From NCBI GenBank assembly GCA_905250885.1, contig CAJNOQ010001688.1, forward strand, positions 1-29,343: a stretch of DNA of 29,343 nucleotides. The letters are read 5' to 3'. Below, in pieces: positions 24,001 through 29,343 of this stretch. The notes beneath the pieces were generated by a model, which saw only the letters and a list, made by a program, of their open reading frames with translations, searched no databases and was not told where the DNA came from. A program made the translations under genes and the position numbers. Numbering within the stretch: position 1 is the first letter of the stretch; each line of letters opens with the position of its first letter. This DNA is from Didymodactylos carnosus (taxonomy: Eukaryota > Rotifera > Eurotatoria > Philodinida > Philodinidae).

Positions 24001-25004
24001 AGTAGATTTTGCAACATCGACCTGTACTTAAATCTATCGAGAGAAGACTAGAAAAAGTTGATTTAAGATGGTGAAGCCTTTTGTCACTTGTCATCAAATT
24101 TATATAGATATGTGCCTTCATATCTGTAAAAACAAATTAGCTAAAATGCATGTTTTTCATTTTAATCATTTTTGATCTTGATGTATTATTCAAAGTGTGT
24201 GAAATATTTTTTTTTCATCTTTTTTTTCTTCTTCTTCTAGTATTTCTAGTTATTCGGAAATAAAAATTTCATGTATGTTCTAATTTGTCACTATAATCTT
24301 TACTCTTTATCGAAATCCAAATGTTTTAAGAATTTTCATTTTTTATACAACAATTATATTATATCTCTTGAATAACAAAATATTTTTCAAAATAATAATT
24401 GTTTTTGTGAAGTTTTTTAACAGTTTTTAAAACTAAATTACGACTATCTCGTCGAAAATATACTACTTTCATTATAGATTGAGTTTTAGAACTTTTTAAA
24501 TTTACAATTTTAAACATAATCCGATTATCATACACAAGGTAAGAGAAATGGATTTTTAAAATAAATTTATAGAGTCGAGATAATTCGACGTAACTTTGAA
24601 TTATTATAAGTGATAAAAGAGAAGAAGTATCTTTTTTATGCAATTTTTATATTTAATACTTGAGAAAACATCTAAAATTATAGAAACTAGGCATATGTTT
24701 CTAAGAAAACAAATGTTCAACGGAAATTTGATTTATATCAAGCAGTAAAAAAAATGAACTTGATATTTAGAATGAGGATTTTGAATTGTTATAAGCTTTA
24801 TTTGATGATTTTGAGATCATATTTGGTTCATTCAAATAGTTAATATGACATTTGTTGAGTACTAAAATAATATAAAATTATCAGATAAACCAAATAAACT
24901 TCCTTTTCCTTTTCCAATGGAGAAAAATTGCCTCAATGATAAGGTTAAAGATATCCAGAAATTCATTATTAATACATTTCTAATATATTATTTTCTTTTT
25001 TTTA
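21070..25004. other. ~3.9-kb gene-free stretch
   Basis: I find no exon with recognisable protein similarity and no RNA gene. Small open frames at 21750, 22252, 23088, 23707 and 24359 are AT-rich translations without domains. One short direct repeat lies at 22560-22592 and 23007-23038. The right end holds the promoter and perhaps a 5' UTR intron of the peptide precursor gene, with a strong acceptor (TTTTCTTTTTTTTAG) ending at 25005. Confidence 0.45.
22560..22592 (+). repeat. short direct repeat, copy 1 (copy 2 at 23007-23038)
   Basis: TTTTTGTTTGGTAATAAT in a TATATAGTTG context recurs as TTTTGTTTGGTAATAAT in a TACATAGTTG context about 447 bp downstream. They may be the flanks of a degraded element or chance. 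Confidence 0.35.
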
Positions 25005-25038
25005 GCCTATATCGTCAGTACCAGTAAGCAAACGAATC

Positions 25039-26676
25039 ATGTCCCATATACGAGTTTTTTGCACATGTTTTATTGGGATGGGTAAGTTTTACTTCAACAT
25101 AATTACAAATTCTCGGCATAGAATCTCTAAGACACGCACAAATAAAAAATTAGAGAAAGATCCATTAAATATATTGATACTTAACATCTATGAGGAGACA
25201 AGGGACTATTTTTCCATTGAAATATTTCTTTTGTACTTTAAAAATTAAGAAAGTCAAACACTCGTATGACATTTCCAACACATTCATAAATAAATATAGC
25301 ATATTAGCTATCTGTCAAATTAAATTCTTTTGATACTTTGCTTAAAAAAACCACGTATATTAGTAATTTTTTAATGTTCGTATAGGGTAGTTTTTCTTCT
25401 ATCAACCCTATTTATATTCATGAGCGGAAAAGTTTCGTAATTGAAATTAAGCCAATAGCATACTGGTACAAAAAAATAACCGATCTTGACATGAAATGTG
25501 GAAGATTTTCTTTTAGATATTGATCTTTCATCTAATTTTCACACCAAAAACCAAATATCTATTCATGCAAAACGCGTAACTCTGCTACCGGAATCTCTGT
25601 ACATTACCGTTTTTTCTCTTTTCGTCTATCCTATAATATTCGGAAAGAATATCGTAGAATCCTGGAAAGCGTCTTGTTTTGTAGAATGAAGTGCGTTCTT
25701 CAAAATCTACTACTAGCTCAATTCGAAATAATTGACGACTTTTCGGTTACAATCGAAATACTAAAAGCCCTAAAAACAAACGACAATGTTTTTGGGGCTC
25801 TTTGTATTTTAAGCATAGCATAAAAAGCGTCAATTATTTTGAATTGAGCTAGTGGTGGATTTTGAACAACGCACTTCATTCTACAAAACAAGATGCTTTC
25901 CAGGATTCTACGATATTCTTTCCGAATATTATAGGATAGACGAAAAGAGAAAAAACGGTAATGCACAGAGATTCCGGTAGCAGAGTTACACGTTTTGCAT
26001 GTATTCACTTTCAAAGCAGAAAAATGAGAGTTTAACGCATCAGCAAGGTATTATGAGTAAAACATTTTTTGAATATTAACCTAACGTAGTGCAGTGACAA
26101 AGATTCTATTCTCCTTTTGTTTCTATCATGTGTATCTACTGCTATACGTAGAATACAATGGTTACACTATGCTACTTTATTGTTGCAATACACCGCGTAG
26201 ATTAAGCCTTCTAACACATTCACAGATGTCGTCTAAATTTTCTGTAGAGTAAGAAAATATATTACAGACTTGTTTTATCAAATATTTTACTTTATTTAGT
26301 TCTCTTTATTGTGTTTTCTAATGCTGGTGTAATAGATCTAGATAAACATCATATGAATTGGGTACAAAACGATTTGATCAATGCTGCCAATGACGATGAC
26401 AATTCAATAAAATACCGCCCAATTAGTTTTTATCACTTTCGTGATGATATGGAGAATTCGCCATCTGGCATCAATCAAGACATTGTTAACAGTAACAAAA
26501 GATATGTCGAAGGGATTCTAATAGGTAAACGTCAAACTAGACGTTTTCCTACTGAAGGTATCTTACTGGGGAAAAGAATGCCGGTAGAAGGAATATTACT
26601 CGGAAAAAGGAATCGACCAAATGACTCAAGAAAAGACGACGTAATTCCTGCTCAAGGAATTATATTGGGACGATAA
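25039..26676 (+). CDS. neuropeptide precursor with four amidated GIL(L/I)-type peptides
   Basis: This is a secreted prepropeptide of 139 residues in two exons (25039-25081 and 26300-26676). The intron splits a signal peptide: MSHIRVFCTCFIGM from exon 1 joins VLFIVFSNA from exon 2, with cleavage likely after Ala23. An acidic spacer follows. At the end four peptides are bounded by dibasic sites: KR-YVEGILI-GKR (83-92), RR-FPTEGILL-GKR (97-107), MPVEGILL-GKR (108-118) and RK-DDVIPAQGIIL-GR-stop (127-139). Gly before the basic sites predicts C-terminal amides, so the products would be YVEGILI, FPTEGILL, MPVEGILL and DDVIPAQGIIL amides. Repeats keep the amino acids while almost every third codon base differs, showing selection on the peptide. 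A receptor and family are unknown to me. The ATG lies 33 nt after a strong acceptor. AATAAA follows the stop by 21 nt. Confidence 0.88.
25564..26001. mobile_element. ~438-bp palindromic element inside the peptide-gene intron
   Basis: The arms 25564-25738 and 25828-26001 are inverted copies with few mismatches, for example CATGCAAAACGCGTAACTC against CATGCAAAACGTGTAACTC. The central 89 bp are themselves largely self-complementary (AAATACTAAAAGCCCTAAAAA against AAATACAAAGAGCCCCAAAAA, reversed). It occupies over a third of the 1218-bp intron, so the pre-mRNA would fold into a long hairpin. No protein is encoded. Confidence 0.8.
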
Positions 26677-26697
26677 ATTATTGTGGAGAAAATTTAA

Positions 26698-26703
26698 AAT
26701 AAA
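26698..26703 (+). terminator. polyadenylation signal of the peptide precursor gene
   Basis: AATAAA, 21 nt after the stop codon. Confidence 0.55.
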
Positions 26704-27354
26704 AGGTCACTTTAGAAGAGACAATAAAAAACTGGTTGAACAAAGGAATAACTAAAAATCTTCCTGTTTTTAAATCTGTTGTTTTGTTCGAATTTTCTTG
26801 TATCATTAAATCACTGTTTATCAATGAAAAAATTTATGTCAATATGTATCTATATGGATTTCGAAAAAAAAAGAAAAAACATTTTTTTTTTCCCCATTTG
26901 TATAACATAGTTAATAATGATCTTAATGATTAATATACAATAAAAAAAGTTCAACGTCTCAAGCATCAATAAACATCTAGATCATCAATTAATGAACTGA
27001 TACATATCGGAGTGATATACAGATACACACGACTGAAATTTAACTTGATAAGGCATACTTTCTTGTTTAAATGATAATCTTGATATTCATGCATATCGTA
27101 TTCTGAAAAATTGTCTACGACATCCATGTGCTTACATAGGAAAAAATATATATAAATCTCTTTGTGAGACACATCGCGATGTTCAACCGTATTGTACATT
27201 TAACCAGTTTAATTGTCATTATAAAAAACGTAGCTAGACGCTGGTACGTCAGAGCTAATTGTAATAGTTAGTTCACAGCAGCTAATATTAAGTTATTTCT
27301 TGTGGTAATTGCCGGCGATTGGATACTGTTATCGCATTTTACTCAATTTGTAGT
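26704..27354. other. gene-free stretch
   Basis: AT-rich, with a poly-A/poly-T run near 26865-26892. No exon or structured repeat recognised. Confidence 0.45.
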
Positions 27355-27580
27355 AGAGATCGTCATGGGCCGGGTCAACTTTTTGGACGCTTGTTTATGG
27401 GCCGGATCGGATCGGACTGCAATTTGATGGTCCGCATGTGAGCCCAGCCTTTTCTCAAAAAGTTGATAAAATTACAAGACAACATCGAAAGGCAACACTC
27501 ACATTAAATGTGGAAAAAAGACCCTATCTTCTCCTAAAAATGTCACTGACGAAATTGGCTATCCTTTGAGCATCCGTTCT
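27355..27580 (+). repeat. dispersed repeat, copy B
   Basis: It aligns with 5324-5540 over its whole length, beginning GGGCCGGG, through CTTGTTTATGGG, GCAATTTGATGG and GATAAAATTACAAGACAAC, to the TGAGCATCCGTTCT end. Copy B has a few extra bases (CCCAGCC) and ~20 percent substitutions by eye. In both copies one frame reads KKTLS, then NV-x-DE, near the right end, so the repeat could derive from an old coding region. Confidence 0.7.
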
Positions 27581-28429
27581 ATACATCCGAATGTATCCGT
27601 TCCATATACATTCTACGAACCGCTCCGAAAAATTCATGCTCTCTGGGTCAAAATTCTTGAGTCTAGATGTGGACCGAGTCGAAAAACCTGGCTCTGGACG
27701 ATCGAGAGTTTGTTAAGGTTCTTGTCATTGATCGATTCCAAAACCTTGTGTTTTTGTTTATTGTTGTTTCAACTACTTCTACGAATTTAATCATGAACCT
27801 GCCCTAATGCTAATGTATTAATGTTTACGAATGATACCGCTCACATCTCAAAGTTCGATGACAATAAGACTAGGTCACGATAAGCTAAAGCACTAATGAC
27901 AATTTGATAGAGACACACAGAGCTTGTTTCAAATAGAAACATCTACAAATATTTTCGTCCTAGAAGTAATAATCGTTAAAATAACCGGACACGTATCTTT
28001 ATAGATATATTGTTACTTTTAAATAACACCAATAAGTTTTTTCAGAAAAAAAAAGATAAACACTTAATAAACATATTTGTTTTTTTCTGTCTGTTTTCAT
28101 TTTCATTCGATGACGTAAAAGAAAAAAACAAAATAGAGACAGAACTAAGTCGCGTGCAACAATTTACAAAAGAGAGAGAGGCGTTCGGCAAAAGAAAAGA
28201 GAAATGAAAGAGAAAAATGAATGGATAAGGAAAAATAACAACAACAACATAAATAACAACACCACAAAAAAATGTATTTTGTTTTAGTTATATAGAAAAA
28301 AACAATACAAATATTTTTTTTACCAAGAATTGTCCATCAATAACACTTTATTTGCTAAGTCCTATCATCACGTACTGGCTGTTTTCATTTATTTTAAATT
28401 TCAATAAAAAAAAGAAGACAGAAATCATG
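27581..28429. other. gene-free stretch
   Basis: An open frame from 27566 to 27790 continues from the repeat and may be decayed mobile-element sequence, but I recognise no domain. The remainder is A-rich and simple in sequence. Confidence 0.4.
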
Positions 28430-28461
28430 AATAATAATAATAATGATAATAATAATAATAA
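28430..28461. repeat. AAT microsatellite
   Basis: About ten AAT-type units in a row with one interruption (AATGAT). Confidence 0.85.
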
Positions 28462-28584
28462 AAGAGAAGAAAAGAGAGCAGGACGTAGACATCATAAATT
28501 TTTACATACACTTTGAAAACAAGAACGTAATAACACAAAGAAATATCCAGGTTTCAGTACATAATAAAATAACACCTTTCAAAT

Positions 28585-28689
28585 TTAGCTACCCTCTTGA
28601 CCATACTCTTCTGTGAATTTCTGATGTTGTCTTAAATCAGCTTGTCCAACAGTTGCTTTTTGTGTCGATAATGCTGCTAACATATCGCT
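28585..28689 (-). CDS. VPS4: last exon of a VPS4-type AAA ATPase (partial)
   Basis: VPS4 disassembles ESCRT-III filaments during multivesicular-body formation and membrane scission. Only the final 34 codons are visible: they follow an acceptor (TTTTATTTTAG) and read SDMLAALSTQKATVGQADL, then HQKFTEEYGQEGS and stop. This corresponds to the C-terminal helix of VPS4, whose animal members contain SDML, a PTV-type turn, a DL and end KFTEDFGQEG or similar. I could not find the preceding exon in 28692-29343, so the intron is longer than about 650 bp or the upstream exon is beyond the window. The short match leaves some doubt. Confidence 0.7.
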   Translation of the reverse strand, partial: SDMLAALSTQKATVGQADLRQHQKFTEEYGQEGS

Positions 28690-28691
28690 CT

Positions 28692-29343
28692 AAAATAAAA
28701 TAAGTTACATAGCTTTTTGATCCGACATTATCTATTTCGTATAATTAGATTACATTCATGGCAGCAATATAAACATCTTGTCTACTTTTACAAATTTCAG
28801 AATCTCTGAAATTACTATTTTAATCAAAGATTCGGAGCATGATATAAACGTTAAATCTTAATCATTTTCTTTTCGCTTCTCAAACAGGAATTTGATTTAA
28901 ACTATCTTTATTATAAGATATGCTTTTTGACACTCCCTGCTAAATCGGCTAACCATTGTATAGCAAGAAGAATTTTCTCCATGTCAGAAATTTATATCAC
29001 TATTTTACACCTGATTGCGATGACACTTTTACAGAATGTTAGTTCTATGCAAGTATAGCTACGCTAAAGTTTCCGAAGCTTCATCTATCAGTATCTATGT
29101 GTCGCTAAAAAATGGAGCTCTCTTAGCCTTGAGAGACATGCGTTAACTTTAATTTAAAATATCTCCGCACTCTATAGCATGTAAGGTTACGAAGAATTTC
29201 TGCAAATACGAAACGCCCCAAAGAAAGAGAACGATTGCAAATGCAATATACTGTTTTTTCTTCGTTTGTCCACAAAAGAGAAAACCATGAGCTTTTCTAG
29301 ATTGATGTTTGGACAAACATCGTCGTTTCTAATGTGGAGAGAA
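28692..29343. other. probable VPS4 intron
   Basis: No exon recognised on either strand. Read on the minus strand it would be intron upstream of the last VPS4 exon. Confidence 0.4.

Noticed and set aside
25718..26014. 98-codon minus-strand open frame
   Set aside because: It lies in the arm of the palindromic element; the mirrored open frame at 25498-25689 has the same origin.
27566..27790. 74-codon open frame after the second dispersed repeat
   Set aside because: It begins inside the repeat and continues without any domain I can recognise; more likely decayed mobile-element sequence than a gene.

Overview
This is a eukaryotic, AT-rich piece of a small invertebrate genome. Genes are cut by many GT-AG introns, often only about 50-80 bp long. 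The proteins are clearly animal (TOM20, ARF-family GTPases, aftiphilin, SART1, VPS4, an amidated neuropeptide precursor). Short introns, splice acceptors lying directly before start codons (as expected for spliced-leader trans-splicing), and a fragment resembling a Penelope-like retroelement all fit a rotifer, most likely a bdelloid. That assignment is inference; nothing in the window proves it.

Layout. 1-2930: no gene; a 121-bp TA-flanked MITE and a ~735-bp terminal-inverted-repeat element. 2949-3497 (-): TOM20, a mitochondrial import receptor, 3 exons. 4293-5131 (+) and 7035-7751 (+): two tandem, diverged ARF-type GTPases. They share an 11-bp TATA motif and paired ACGTGG elements in their promoters. 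9286-11697 (-): aftiphilin-like clathrin/adaptor accessory protein, about 7 exons. 12270-17272 (-): complete SART1/Snu66 tri-snRNP protein in 17 exons; its largest intron holds a hairpin element and a retroelement fragment split by a hAT-like MITE. 17289-25004: about 7.7 kb without a recognisable functional gene, filled with palindromic elements and a decayed non-LTR retrotransposon end. 25039-26676 (+): a two-exon precursor with a split signal peptide and four repeated, amidated -GI(L/I)(L/I) peptides; I cannot match it to a known neuropeptide family. 27355-27580: second copy of a repeat also found at 5324-5540. 28585-28689 (-): last exon of a VPS4-type AAA ATPase whose remainder is not visible in the window.

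How the genes relate. There is no operon. Two ARF GTPases, aftiphilin and VPS4 all belong to membrane trafficking, but their proximity may be chance. The most promising novelty is the peptide precursor. Next are the shared stress-type promoter of the two ARFs and the unusually high density of long near-palindromes, several of them inside transcribed introns.
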